In this document: one piece after another, positions 33,871-42,639 of the stretch
Layout: every line of letters starts with the position of its first letter
How positions within the stretch are numbered: position 1 is the first letter of the stretch
Origin: Rugosimonospora acidiphila
GTDB taxonomy: Bacteria; Actinomycetota; Actinomycetes; Mycobacteriales; Micromonosporaceae
Length of the DNA: 64,000 bases
NCBI RefSeq assembly: GCF_039543385.1
Contig: NZ_BAABJQ010000005.1
Span: forward strand, 372,001 to 436,000
Reading direction: 5' to 3'
Made by a program: the position numbers and the translations under genes
The notes under the pieces: model-generated
What the model was told of the DNA's origin: nothing
Seen by the model: only the letters and a program-made list of their open reading frames with translations
Database searches by the model: none

Positions 33871-35484
33871 ATGGATGGCGTGGAACTCGACTTCGAACGC
33901 TGCTACCGGGCGGTCGACTCGCGCGACCAGCGATTCGACGGCTGGTTCGTGACGGCCGTCACCTCGACCGGGATCTATTGCCGACCGTCCTGCCCCGCCC
34001 TGACTCCCAAGCGGACCAACGTCCAGTTCCACCCCTCGGCGGCGGCCGCGCAACGCGCCGGCTTCCGGGCCTGCAAGCGCTGCCGGCCCGACGCCGCGCC
34101 CGGGTCCCCGGAGTGGGACGTGCGCGCCGACGTTGTCGGCCGGGCCATGCGGCTGATCGGCGACGGCGTGGTGGACCGCGAGGGCGTACCGGGGCTGGCC
34201 TCACGGTTGGCGTACACGACGCGGCACCTCAACCGGCTCCTGGCGGCCGAGCTGGGCGCGGGGCCGCTCGCGCTGGCCCGGGCGCAGCGGGCCCAGACCG
34301 CACGGGTGCTGGTCGAGGCGACCGACCTGGGCCTGGCCGAGATCGCCTTCGCGGCCGGCTTCGGCTCGGTACGACAGTTCAACGACACGCTGCGCGAGGT
34401 GTACGCGAGCACCCCGTCGCAGCTGCGCGCCACGGCCCGGGGCCGGGCCGGCGAAGGCGTGCCGGGCACTGCCACGGCCGGCGGGGCCGGGTCGGCCACC
34501 CCTGCCGGGGGCGCGGCCGGCACGCTCACGCTCCGGCTGGCGTACCGGCCCCCGTTGGATGCCCCGGCCCTGATGGACTTCCTCACCGCCCGGGCGGTAC
34601 CCGGCGTGGAACGCGCCGACGGGAACCGGTACACGAGGGCCCTGCGGCTGCCCCACGGCCCGGCCACGGTGGTGCTCACGCCGGCGGACGGGTACGTGTC
34701 GGCCGCGCTGCGCCTGAGCGACCTGCGCGACCTGGCTCCGGCCGTGGCGCGCTGCCGGCGGCTGCTCGACCTGGACGCCGATCCCCTCGCGGTGGACGAG
34801 ACGCTGGGCGCCGACCCGCTGCTGGCGCCGTTGATCGCGAAGGAGCCCGGGCTGCGGGTCCCGCGCGCGGTGGACGGGTTCGAGATCGCCGTACGGGCGA
34901 TCGTCGGGCAGCAGATCTCGGTGGCCGGCGCCCGTACCGTCCTGGGCCGGCTGGTGGCCCACACGGCGGCCCAATCCCTGCCGGCCCAGCCCCTGCCGGA
35001 TCAGCCCCTGCCGGCCCAGGCCGCGTCGGTCGCGGGCGAGCCCGCCCCGGACGGGCCCGCGCCCGGCGAGTTCACCCCGGCGGCGTCCCGTCCCGACGCG
35101 CTCGACGGGCTGGTCCCGTTCCCCGATCCGGCAGCCGTGGCCGGCGCGCCCGACGAGGCGTTCGCCATGCCGACCGCGCGCCGGGCCACCATCCGGGCGC
35201 TCGCCGCCGCCGTCGCCTCCGGCGAGTTGTGCCTCGACGACGGCGCCGACCGCGCCGAGACCGAGGCGGCCCTGCGTCGTATCCCGGGCATCGGCGCGTG
35301 GACCGCCGGGTATGTCGCGATGCGCGCCCTCGGTGACCCGGACGTGTTCCTGCCGACCGACATCGCGGTGCGCCGCGGCGCCGCCCGCCTCGGGCTGCCC
35401 ACCGACCCGACGGAACTCGAGGCGCACGCGCGGCGCTGGCGGCCCTGGCGGTCGTACGCCGTCCTGCGGCTCTGGAGGCTCTGA
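33871..35484 (+). CDS. Ada-AlkA fusion: methylation-responsive regulator and 3-methyladenine DNA glycosylase
   Basis: 537 residues in three parts. Residues 10-80 form the Ada zinc domain with Cys37, Cys41, Cys68 and Cys71 (YCRPSC, CKRC), which accept methyl groups from phosphotriesters. Residues 85-190 are an AraC-type HTH (LASRLAYTTRHLNRLL, LAEIAFAAGFGSVRQF). From about 210 it is an AlkA glycosylase with VGQQISVAGARTVLGRL, the helix-hairpin-helix RIPGIGAWTAGYVAMRA and catalytic Asp497 in FLPTDIAV. A Pro/Gln-rich insert with 15-bp repeats interrupts the glycosylase near residue 370. Its stop overlaps ogt. Confidence 0.92.
   Translation: MDGVELDFERCYRAVDSRDQRFDGWFVTAVTSTGIYCRPSCPALTPKRTNVQFHPSAAAAQRAGFRACKRCRPDAAPGSPEWDVRADVVGRAMRLIGDGVVDREGVPGLASRLAYTTRHLNRLLAAELGAGPLALARAQRAQTARVLVEATDLGLAEIAFAAGFGSVRQFNDTLREVYASTPSQLRATARGRAGEGVPGTATAGGAGSATPAGGAAGTLTLRLAYRPPLDAPALMDFLTARAVPGVERADGNRYTRALRLPHGPATVVLTPADGYVSAALRLSDLRDLAPAVARCRRLLDLDADPLAVDETLGADPLLAPLIAKEPGLRVPRAVDGFEIAVRAIVGQQISVAGARTVLGRLVAHTAAQSLPAQPLPDQPLPAQAASVAGEPAPDGPAPGEFTPAASRPDALDGLVPFPDPAAVAGAPDEAFAMPTARRATIRALAAAVASGELCLDDGADRAETEAALRRIPGIGAWTAGYVAMRALGDPDVFLPTDIAVRRGAARLGLPTDPTELEAHARRWRPWRSYAVLRLWRL
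34976..35020 (+). repeat. 15-bp in-frame tandem repeat inside the AlkA domain
   Basis: CCCTGCCGGCCCAGC is present three times with two changes (34976, 34991, 35006) and encodes LPAQP-LPDQP-LPAQA. Confidence 0.85.
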
Positions 35485-35984
35485 TGAACACCATCACGAT
35501 CGATACCCCGGCCGGCCCGTTGAGCGTCGCCGGCAGCGATGGCGCCGTGGTGGCGGCCGGCTTCACCGCCGACAGCGCGGAGCTTGCCGCGCTGGTACCC
35601 CCCGAGCTGCGCGACGGCGCCGACGCGGACCTCGATCTGGTCGCCGAGTCCGTCCGGGCGTACTTCGACGGGGACCTCACCGCCATCGACCGGGTACCGG
35701 TGCGGCAGCGCACCGGCGGCGAGTTCCGGGCCCGCGCCTGGGACGTGCTGCGCACCGTGCCGGCCGGCTCCCCAATCAGCTACGCGGAGTACGCGGGCCG
35801 GGCCGGGCGGCCCGCGGCGGTACGCGCGGCGGCGCAGGCCTGCGCGCGCAACGCCGTCGTACTGTTCGTTCCCTGCCACCGAGTTGTACGGACCGGTGGG
35901 GCCCTCGGTGGTTACCGATGGGGGATTCACGTGAAACGATGGCTGCTCACCCACGAGGGTCGGGTAACGGAAACTCGCTCGTGA
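35484..35984 (+). CDS. ogt: methylated-DNA-protein cysteine S-methyltransferase
   Basis: 166 residues. The active-site motif VPCHRVV (Cys131) accepts the alkyl group from O6-alkylguanine in a suicide reaction; GGALGGYRWGIHVKRWLL completes the signature. The first 80 residues are the usual alpha/beta domain. The ATG overlaps the stop of the Ada-AlkA gene by one base (TGATG), so the two repair proteins are translated together and likely induced together by the Ada domain. Confidence 0.94.
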   Translation: MNTITIDTPAGPLSVAGSDGAVVAAGFTADSAELAALVPPELRDGADADLDLVAESVRAYFDGDLTAIDRVPVRQRTGGEFRARAWDVLRTVPAGSPISYAEYAGRAGRPAAVRAAAQACARNAVVLFVPCHRVVRTGGALGGYRWGIHVKRWLLTHEGRVTETRS

Positions 35985-36002
35985 GACGTCGCGGGTAGCG
36001 AC

Positions 36003-36008
36003 TACCGT
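36003..36008 (+). promoter_or_regulatory. -10 box (TACCGT) for the leaderless ABC exporter
   Basis: TACCGT ends 6 nt before the GTG at 36015. Confidence 0.4.
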
Positions 36009-36014
36009 CGAGGG

Positions 36015-37871
36015 GTGTCCGCCGACGTTTCTCCCACCAAACGTCCGCTAACAAACCTCTGGCGCCTCCGGTCCTACCTCCGCGCCTACGCCGGTTCGAT
36101 GGTCTGGATGTTCATCGCCGCGGCCGGAGCGACCGGGGCGAGCATCGTCGTCCCGCTGGTCGTGCAGCAGGTCGTCGACGGCCCGATCCGCCACGGGCAG
36201 TCGAGCGGCCTGCTGCTGCTCGGCGCGCTGGCCCTGGCCCTCGGGCTGATCGAGGCACTGCTGATCTTCATCAGGCGGTGGACCCAGTCGCAGACCTCGC
36301 TGGACATGGAGTACGAGATCCGCAACGATCTCTACGCCCATCTCCAGCGCCTGCCGATGTCCTTCCACGACCGGTGGCAGTCCGGCCAGTTGCTGTCCCG
36401 GGTGACCACCGACCTCAGCGTGATCCGCCGGTTCATGTCCTTCGGCCTGATCTTCCTGGTGGTCAACATCGCGACCTACATCGCGGTGGTGTTCCTGTTG
36501 CTGCGGCTGTACTGGCCGCTCGGCCTGGTGGTCGCGCTCTCCTCGATCCCGCTGTTCCTCGCCTCCCGCAAGTTCACCAAGTTCTACCTGACCATCTCCC
36601 GGCTCCAGCAGGACCAGCAGGGCGACCTGGCGACGCTGGTCGAGGAGTCGGCGCAGGGGATACGGGTGATCAAGTCGTTCGGCCGGCGGCGGCACGTGGC
36701 GGGCATGTTCGAGACCGGCGCTCGGCGGGTGCACGACACCGGGGTGGCCAAGGCGCGACTGCTGGCCCGCAGCTGGGCGGAGTTCGACGCGGTACCCAAC
36801 GTCACGCTGGCCATCGTGCTGGTCGGCGGGGCGTACGCGGTGGCCACCGGTGGAATGACCGTGGGCGGCCTGGTCGCGTTCGTCACCCTGCAGCTGATGC
36901 TGATCTGGCCGATCGACTCGCTGGGTTGGATCATCGCGAACGGCCAGGAGGCGATGACCGCTGCCGACCGGATCTTCGAGGTATTCGACGTCGAACCGTC
37001 CATCGTGGACGGTCCGGATCCGCTGGCCGCGAGCCAGGTCGAGGGGTGTCTCCGGTTCGAGGGGGTCGGCTTCACCTACCCCGGTGCGGACACCCCGGTG
37101 CTCAACCGGATCGACCTGGAGGTCCAGCCCGGTGAAACGCTGGCCATCGTCGGCGTGACCGGATCCGGCAAGACCACGCTGGTGTCGCTGGTGCCCCGGC
37201 TCTACGACGTGACCGCCGGCCGGATCACCATCGACGGGCGGGACGTCCGTTCGCTGCGCCTGGACTCGCTGCGCGAGATCGTCGGCATGGCGTTCGAGGA
37301 GGCCACGCTGTTCTCCATGTCGGTGCGGGAGAACCTGACGCTGGGCCGGCCGGGCGCGACCGACGAGGAGATCGCCGAGGCGCTGGCGGTCGCCCAGGCC
37401 GAATTCGTCTACGACCTGCCCTGGGGCCTGGCCACCAGGGTCGGCGAGCAGGGGCTGTCGCTGTCGGGCGGGCAGCGGCAGCGGCTCGCGCTGGCCCGGG
37501 CGGTGATCGGCAAGCCGCGGGTACTGGTCCTCGACGACCCGCTCTCCGCGCTGGACGTACACACCGAGGCGCTGGTCGAGGAGGCGCTGGCCAGGGTGCT
37601 GCACGGCACCACGGCCCTGCTCGTGGTGCACCGGCCGTCAACCGTCGCGCTGGCCGACCGGGTGGCGCTGGTGCGCGACGGCGTGATCGCGGCGGTCGGC
37701 ACCCACTCGGAACTGCTAGCGACGGTTCCGGAGTACCGCGCGGTGCTCTCCGCCGAGGCGGACGGCGCACCGCGCGAACACGAGGCGGCGGCGACGCCGG
37801 CCGACGGCGTCCCGGTCAACGGAGTCCCGGTCAACGGCGTCCGGACCAACGGCACGCGGATCGACGCGTAG
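36015..37871 (+). CDS. ABC exporter subunit with degenerate Walker B (half of a heterodimer)
   Basis: 618 residues: six transmembrane helices (residues 15-330), then an ATPase domain with Walker A GVTGSGKTT (about 380), signature LSGGQRQR (about 483) and Walker B VLVLDDPLSALD, in which the catalytic Glu is replaced by Asp. The H-loop His is present (VVHRPST). This is the non-canonical member of a heterodimeric exporter; the partner is the next gene, 35 nt away. The C terminus repeats NGVPVNGV. GTG 36015 follows a TACCGT box. The cargo, drug or lipid, is unknown. Confidence 0.9.
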   Translation: MSADVSPTKRPLTNLWRLRSYLRAYAGSMVWMFIAAAGATGASIVVPLVVQQVVDGPIRHGQSSGLLLLGALALALGLIEALLIFIRRWTQSQTSLDMEYEIRNDLYAHLQRLPMSFHDRWQSGQLLSRVTTDLSVIRRFMSFGLIFLVVNIATYIAVVFLLLRLYWPLGLVVALSSIPLFLASRKFTKFYLTISRLQQDQQGDLATLVEESAQGIRVIKSFGRRRHVAGMFETGARRVHDTGVAKARLLARSWAEFDAVPNVTLAIVLVGGAYAVATGGMTVGGLVAFVTLQLMLIWPIDSLGWIIANGQEAMTAADRIFEVFDVEPSIVDGPDPLAASQVEGCLRFEGVGFTYPGADTPVLNRIDLEVQPGETLAIVGVTGSGKTTLVSLVPRLYDVTAGRITIDGRDVRSLRLDSLREIVGMAFEEATLFSMSVRENLTLGRPGATDEEIAEALAVAQAEFVYDLPWGLATRVGEQGLSLSGGQRQRLALARAVIGKPRVLVLDDPLSALDVHTEALVEEALARVLHGTTALLVVHRPSTVALADRVALVRDGVIAAVGTHSELLATVPEYRAVLSAEADGAPREHEAAATPADGVPVNGVPVNGVRTNGTRIDA

Positions 37872-37906
37872 CGCGCGGCGGACAGGCCGATTCAGGGGGT
37901 AGCAGC

Positions 37907-39748
37907 GTGAGCATCGATGTGGAGGCATGGCGGGGTCGGGCCGCCGAGGAGGACGCCGAGCGCACCGCGGCCGAGGGCGGCTCCGCCGTCCGGCTGCGCG
38001 CCGGATCCCGGGCGCTGCTGGGCTCCCTGGTGCGCCCGCACCGGCGGATGCTGATGGTGGTGGTCGGGCTGCTGCTTCTGCAGAGCGGCGCCGAGATGGC
38101 CGGCCCGTACCTGGTGATGCTGGGCATCGACCGGGGCCTGCCGCCGCTGTCCGGGCATCCCCGGCACCCGGGCGTGCTGATCAACATCGGCATCGCGTTC
38201 GCCGTGTCCGCGGTCGCCGCGTACTGCGGCAAGCGCGGCTTCATCGCGCTATCCGGCCGGATCGGGCAGGCCATCCTGTTCGACCTCCGCAACCGGGTGT
38301 ACCAGCACTTCCAGCGGCTGTCGGTCGGCTTCCACGAGCGGTACACCTCCGGCCGGGTGATCTCCCGGCTGACCAGCGACATGGACTCGATCTCCGAGCT
38401 GCTCGACGGCGGCATCGAGGACCTGGTGCTCTCCGCACTGTCGGTGGTCAGCGTGGCCGCCATCCTGCTCACCCTGGACGCGCCGATGGCGCTGGTGTCG
38501 CTGGTCGCCTTCCCGTTCCTGCTCTGGCTGTCCCGCTGGTTCCAGCAGAACTCGGCGCGAGCCTACCGGCGCACCCGGGAGGCGGTGGCGCTGGTGATCG
38601 TGCACTTCGTCGAGTCGACCGGCGGGATCCGGGCCGTGCAGGCGTTCCGGCGCGAGCCGCGTAACCAGGAGATCTTCGAGGCGGTCAACAACGACTACCG
38701 GCGCGCCAACCTGCGCGCGTTCCAGCTCATCTCGCTGTTCTCGCCGGGCATCAAGGTGATCGGCAACGTGACCATCGCGGCGGTGCTCACCTACGGCGGG
38801 TACCGGGTGCTGCACCACCACACCGAGATCGGTGTGCTGGCCGCGTTTCTGCTGTACCTGCGCAAGTTCTTCGAGCCCATGCAGGACCTGTCGCAGTTCT
38901 ACAACTCGTTGCAGTCCGCGACCGCGGCCCTGGAGAAGCTGTCCGGCGTGCTGGACGAGCCCCCGGCCGTACCCGAGCCCCCCGCACCGCTCGCCCTGCC
39001 GTCGCGGGGCGCGCGCGGCGAGGTCGAATTCGACCGGGTCTCCTTCGGGTACCGGCTCGACCGGCTCGTGCTGCCCACCTTCGATCTGCGCATCCCGGCC
39101 GGCCAGACGCTCGCCGTGGTCGGCGCGACCGGCGCCGGCAAGACCACCATCGCCAAGCTGGTCTCCCGCTTCTACGACCCGACCGGAGGGCGGGTCCGGC
39201 TGGACGGGGTCGACCTGCGGGAACTGTCGGACGAGGAACTGCGCGCGGCTGTGGTGATGGTGACCCAGGAGAACTACCTGTTCTCCGGTACCGTCGCGGA
39301 CAACATCCGGTTCGGGCGACCGGCCGCCTCCGACGAAGAGGTGGTCGCCGCCGCCCGGGCCATCGGCGCGGACGGCTTCATCCGGGCGCTTCCCGAGGGG
39401 TACGGGACGGACGTGCGCAAGCGCGGCGGCAGGCTGTCGGCCGGGCAGCGCCAGTTGGTCGCGTTCGCCCGGGCGTTCCTCGCCGACCCGACGGTGCTCA
39501 TCCTCGACGAGGCCACCTCGTCCCTGGACGTCCCCTCCGAGCGCCTGGTACAGCACGCCCTGCGCACGATCCTGGCCTCCCGTACGGCGATTGTCATCGC
39601 GCACCGTCTGTCCACTGTGGAGATCGCCGATCGGGTTCTGGTGCTCGACGGCGGCGCCGTCGTGGAGGACGGCAGCCCGGACGTACTCATTCAGGGCGAG
39701 GGGCGCTACGCGCGGCTGCACCGGCAGTGGCAGGACAGCCTCGTATAG
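37907..39748 (+). CDS. ABC exporter subunit with canonical Walker B
   Basis: 613 residues with six transmembrane helices and an ATPase domain: Walker A GATGAGKTT (about 405), signature LSAGQRQ with Ala in place of Gly (about 509), Walker B LILDEATSSLD with the catalytic Glu, and the H-loop IAHRLST. Degenerate Walker B in the upstream partner plus altered signature here place both defects in the same ATP site, the rule for asymmetric exporters of the TM287/288 and BmrCD type. GTG 37907 has GGGG 8 nt upstream. Confidence 0.92.
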   Translation: MSIDVEAWRGRAAEEDAERTAAEGGSAVRLRAGSRALLGSLVRPHRRMLMVVVGLLLLQSGAEMAGPYLVMLGIDRGLPPLSGHPRHPGVLINIGIAFAVSAVAAYCGKRGFIALSGRIGQAILFDLRNRVYQHFQRLSVGFHERYTSGRVISRLTSDMDSISELLDGGIEDLVLSALSVVSVAAILLTLDAPMALVSLVAFPFLLWLSRWFQQNSARAYRRTREAVALVIVHFVESTGGIRAVQAFRREPRNQEIFEAVNNDYRRANLRAFQLISLFSPGIKVIGNVTIAAVLTYGGYRVLHHHTEIGVLAAFLLYLRKFFEPMQDLSQFYNSLQSATAALEKLSGVLDEPPAVPEPPAPLALPSRGARGEVEFDRVSFGYRLDRLVLPTFDLRIPAGQTLAVVGATGAGKTTIAKLVSRFYDPTGGRVRLDGVDLRELSDEELRAAVVMVTQENYLFSGTVADNIRFGRPAASDEEVVAAARAIGADGFIRALPEGYGTDVRKRGGRLSAGQRQLVAFARAFLADPTVLILDEATSSLDVPSERLVQHALRTILASRTAIVIAHRLSTVEIADRVLVLDGGAVVEDGSPDVLIQGEGRYARLHRQWQDSLV

Positions 39749-39763
39749 GCCACAATCTCTACA

Positions 39764-40372
39764 ATGGACGACTCGATCACGCTTGCCGGGCTGCCGATGC
39801 CGCTGCGCTGGGAGGTGCCGCCGGCCGGCTGGTTCGGCTACTCCCCGTCGCTGCGGATGAACGCCGGCCCGGAGACTGACCTGTTCGTGGACCCGGCGGG
39901 CGACGCGACGCACCTGAACGCGCCGCGACTGCTGGGCACTCCCCCGGGGGGCGACTTCCAGTTGTCGGCCTCCGTGCGCGTGGACTTCGCGGACACCTTC
40001 GACGCCGGCGTGCTGTTGCTGTGGGCGGACGAGCAGCGCTGGGCGAAGCTGTGCTTCGAATTCTCGCCGCAACGCGAACCGATGATCGTTTCTGTGGTGA
40101 CCCGCGGGGCGTCCGACGACGCCAACGCGTTCGTGGTGAACGGCAACCGGGTCCGGCTACGGATCTCCCGGCTGGGTCAGGCGTACGCGTTCCACGCGTC
40201 GACCTCGTCGGACGGGCGGGACTGGTCGTTCGTGCGGTATTTCGACCTGGGCGCCGAGGCGGTGCGGATCGGCTTCGAGGCGCAGTCCCCGACCGGGCGT
40301 GGCTGCACGGTCGACTTCGACGACGTCCGCTACCTCCCGCACCGGCTGGCGGACCTGCGCGACGGCTCGTGA
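39764..40372 (+). CDS. DUF1349 (concanavalin A-like) protein
   Basis: 202 residues. FQLSASVRVDFADTFDAGVLLLWADEQRWAKLCFEFS and the terminal RIGFEAQSPTGRGCTVDFDDV match DUF1349, a lectin-like beta sandwich known from proteins annotated 'regulation of enolase'. Function is unknown. ATG 39764 has no ribosome binding site; a CACAAT element 7 nt upstream could be the -10 of a leaderless mRNA. It follows the ABC genes by 15 nt but may be separate. Confidence 0.8.
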   Translation: MDDSITLAGLPMPLRWEVPPAGWFGYSPSLRMNAGPETDLFVDPAGDATHLNAPRLLGTPPGGDFQLSASVRVDFADTFDAGVLLLWADEQRWAKLCFEFSPQREPMIVSVVTRGASDDANAFVVNGNRVRLRISRLGQAYAFHASTSSDGRDWSFVRYFDLGAEAVRIGFEAQSPTGRGCTVDFDDVRYLPHRLADLRDGS

Positions 40373-40414
40373 CCCGCCACCCGGCGGTAGTCGCCCATCC
40401 CGATGGCCGCCCGG

Positions 40415-40480
40415 CTCGGCGGCCACCGCACTACCCCGGCAGCGCACAGCTCGCGGCCACCGCGCTACCCCAGCACCGCC
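40415..40480. repeat. imperfect 35-bp direct repeat downstream of the repeat-protein gene
   Basis: CTCGGCGGCCACCGCACTAC near 40415 is echoed by CTCGCGGCCACCGCGCTACC at 40450, close to the 3' end of the minus-strand gene. Confidence 0.5.
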
Positions 40481-40484
40481 TACC

Positions 40485-41303
40485 TCAGTAGTCGCCGCCG
40501 AAATCGCCGCCCCCGAAGTCGCCGCCGTCGAAGTCGCCCCCGCCAAAGTCACCGCCGCCGAAGTCGCCCCCGCCGTCTCCGTAGCCACCATCGTCGTAGC
40601 CGCCGTCGGAGTAGTCCGCCAGCTGATCTTGACTCTGGTCCTGTCCCTGATCCTGATCCTGATCCTGGTCCTGGGCCTGATCCTGGCCCTGGTCGTAGCC
40701 CGCGTCGAAGCCTTGGTCGTAACCGGAGCCGTACCCCTGGTCGAAGCCGCCGCCGCCCCAGCCCCCGCCGCCGAGCAGGGCGTCGAAGACCAGCGCGCCG
40801 CCCACCCCCCAGGCGCCCGCCACCAGCGCCGTCTTCCACCACGGGTCGGAGTACCAGCCGGCGGGGACCGGGCGGCCGGAGACCATGCCACCCGGGTAGT
40901 AGTACGGCGTGCCCGAAGCCGGTCGCGGCGAGGCGCGGTACTCCTGGCCCTCGACCTGCACCGAGCGCTCCTGGCGGACCTGGCCGGCCTGCCGCTGCCC
41001 GGCCAGCGGGGGCAGCTCGGGGCCCGGGTCCAGGCCGAGCGACACCCGGGCCGCCCGGACATACGCCAGGCCCTCCAGCGCCGTCTCCCGGGCCAGTTCG
41101 TACTGCTTGACGGTGGTGGCCCGGTCGAGCTGGCCGCCGGCCGCGTTATACCGCTCCCCCGCGTCGACCAGGGCCTGCTTCGTGGCCGCGTCCTCGCCCG
41201 GCGGCAGGTTCATGATCTGCCCACCGAGCCGTTCGTACCAGCGCAACGTCTCCTCGCGCGCGTCCGCCAGTTCCCGTTCCTTACGCCTGCGCGACCACCA
41301 CAT
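40485..41303 (-). CDS. membrane protein with Asp/Gln and Gly-Gly-Asp-Phe repeat tail
   Basis: 272 residues. Residues 1-85 are helical (ELADAREETLRWYERLGGQI, GERYNAAGGQL). A linker with PYYYPGGMVSGRPVPAGWYSD leads to one hydrophobic segment, TALVAGAWGVGGALVFDALL. The rest is low complexity: GYDQG units, an alternating DQ run, and six GGGDF-type repeats ending in GGDY. The N-terminal half looks like a conserved actinomycete protein; the tail is probably fast-evolving. Function unknown. ATG 41303 starts the WWSRRRKEREL block. Confidence 0.7.
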   Translation of the reverse strand: MWWSRRRKERELADAREETLRWYERLGGQIMNLPPGEDAATKQALVDAGERYNAAGGQLDRATTVKQYELARETALEGLAYVRAARVSLGLDPGPELPPLAGQRQAGQVRQERSVQVEGQEYRASPRPASGTPYYYPGGMVSGRPVPAGWYSDPWWKTALVAGAWGVGGALVFDALLGGGGWGGGGFDQGYGSGYDQGFDAGYDQGQDQAQDQDQDQDQGQDQSQDQLADYSDGGYDDGGYGDGGGDFGGGDFGGGDFDGGDFGGGDFGGDY

Positions 41304-41391
41304 GCGCCACACGGTACCGGGCCGGAGCCACCTGTCCGAGCGGTCGCGAGCCGCCGGGCCATTTGTCGCACCGATCGGGCATGCTGGCGGC

Positions 41392-42540
41392 ATGGCGGTG
41401 GTGCTCCTCGTGATCGGTCTGCTGGCCGGCGCGGCGCTCGGCTGGCTGGCCGCACGCGCCCGGTCGGCGGCCGAAGTGGCCCGGCTGGACGCCACGCTGC
41501 GGGCGACCAAGGAGGGCGAGGCACGGCTGGAGCAGTCGCTGCGCGCCCTGTCCCACGAGGCGGCCCGCGACCAGCAGGCCAGCCTCAACCAGCTGCTCAC
41601 CCCGCTACAGGAGGCCATCCACCGCTACGAGCGCCGGGTCATTGAGGTGGAGAACGATCGGGTCGACTCCTACGCCGAGCTGCGCACCGAGCTGCGCACC
41701 ATGCAGTCGGTCGCGAGTTCCCTGCGCACCGAGACCAGTCAGCTCGTCGCGGCGCTGCGCGCGCCCGCCACCCGCGGCCGGTGGGGCGAGCTCCAACTGC
41801 GCCGGATCGTCGAGGCGGCCGGCATGCTGGCCAACTGCGACTTCAACGAGCAGGTGACCGCGACCACCGACCGGGGCGTCGTACGGCCCGACCTGGTGGT
41901 GCGCCTGGCCGGCGGGCGGCACGTGGTGGTCGACTCCAAGGCTCCCTTCGACGCCTACCTCAACGCGATGGAGGCTCGCGACGAGCGCACCCGCGACGAC
42001 GAGCTGGACCGGCACGCCAAGCACCTGCGGGGCCACGTCGAGGCGCTGGCCGCCAAGTCCTACTGGGCCGCGTTCGAGCAGACCCCGGAGTTCGTGGTGC
42101 TGTTCGTGCCGGCCGATCCGTTCCTCGACGCCGCCCTGCAGCGCGACGCCACCCTGTTGGAGTACGCGTTCAGCCGCAACGTCGTGCTGGCCACCCCGGC
42201 CACGCTGATCGCCATGCTGCGCACTATCGCCTACTCGTGGCGCCAGGACGCGCTGGCCCGCAACGCGGTGGCGGTGCACTCGCTCGGCCGCGATCTCTAC
42301 GCCCGGCTCTCCACCATGGGCGCCCACCTGGCCAAGTTGGGCAGCTCGCTGGGGGGCGCGGTCACCGCGTACAACCGGGCGATGGGCTCATTGGAGTCCC
42401 GGGTGCTGGTCAGCGCGCGCAAGTTCGCGGAGCTGGGGATCTCCGACCAGGAGTTGGAGGGCCCGGGCCAGCTGGAGGTGGCGCCGCGTCAGCTCCAGTC
42501 CCCGGAGCTGGCCACCGATCAGGAGGACGCGGCCGGGTGA
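41392..42540 (+). CDS. rmuC: RmuC-family DNA recombination protein
   Basis: 382 residues. An N-terminal membrane helix (VVLLVIGLLAGAALGWLAA) is followed by a long coiled coil (residues 25-125) and the RmuC nuclease-like domain: RGRWGELQLRRIVEAAGM, VVDSKAPFDAYL, FEQTPEFVVLFVPADPFL and SRNVVLATPATLIAMLRTIAY. RmuC limits inversions at short inverted repeats in E. coli. ATG 41392 is chosen to give the membrane helix at the N terminus; GGCGG is just upstream. Confidence 0.92.
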   Translation: MAVVLLVIGLLAGAALGWLAARARSAAEVARLDATLRATKEGEARLEQSLRALSHEAARDQQASLNQLLTPLQEAIHRYERRVIEVENDRVDSYAELRTELRTMQSVASSLRTETSQLVAALRAPATRGRWGELQLRRIVEAAGMLANCDFNEQVTATTDRGVVRPDLVVRLAGGRHVVVDSKAPFDAYLNAMEARDERTRDDELDRHAKHLRGHVEALAAKSYWAAFEQTPEFVVLFVPADPFLDAALQRDATLLEYAFSRNVVLATPATLIAMLRTIAYSWRQDALARNAVAVHSLGRDLYARLSTMGAHLAKLGSSLGGAVTAYNRAMGSLESRVLVSARKFAELGISDQELEGPGQLEVAPRQLQSPELATDQEDAAG

Positions 42541-42564
42541 AGAACGGGCGCCGCGCGCTCGCGG

Positions 42565-42639
42565 GGCCGGTCAGTTGCCGGCCGGTCAGTTGCCGGCCGG
42601 TCAGTTGCCGGCCGCTCAGTTGCCGGTCGCTCAGTTGCC
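42565..42639. repeat. 15-bp tandem repeat, 5 copies, each carrying an in-frame ispH stop
   Basis: GGCCGGTCAGTTGCC is repeated from 42565 in five 15-bp units (the last two slightly changed). The fifth contains the ispH stop (42631-42633). Because the unit is a multiple of three, the ispH frame reads TGA five times, one per repeat. Confidence 0.92.
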
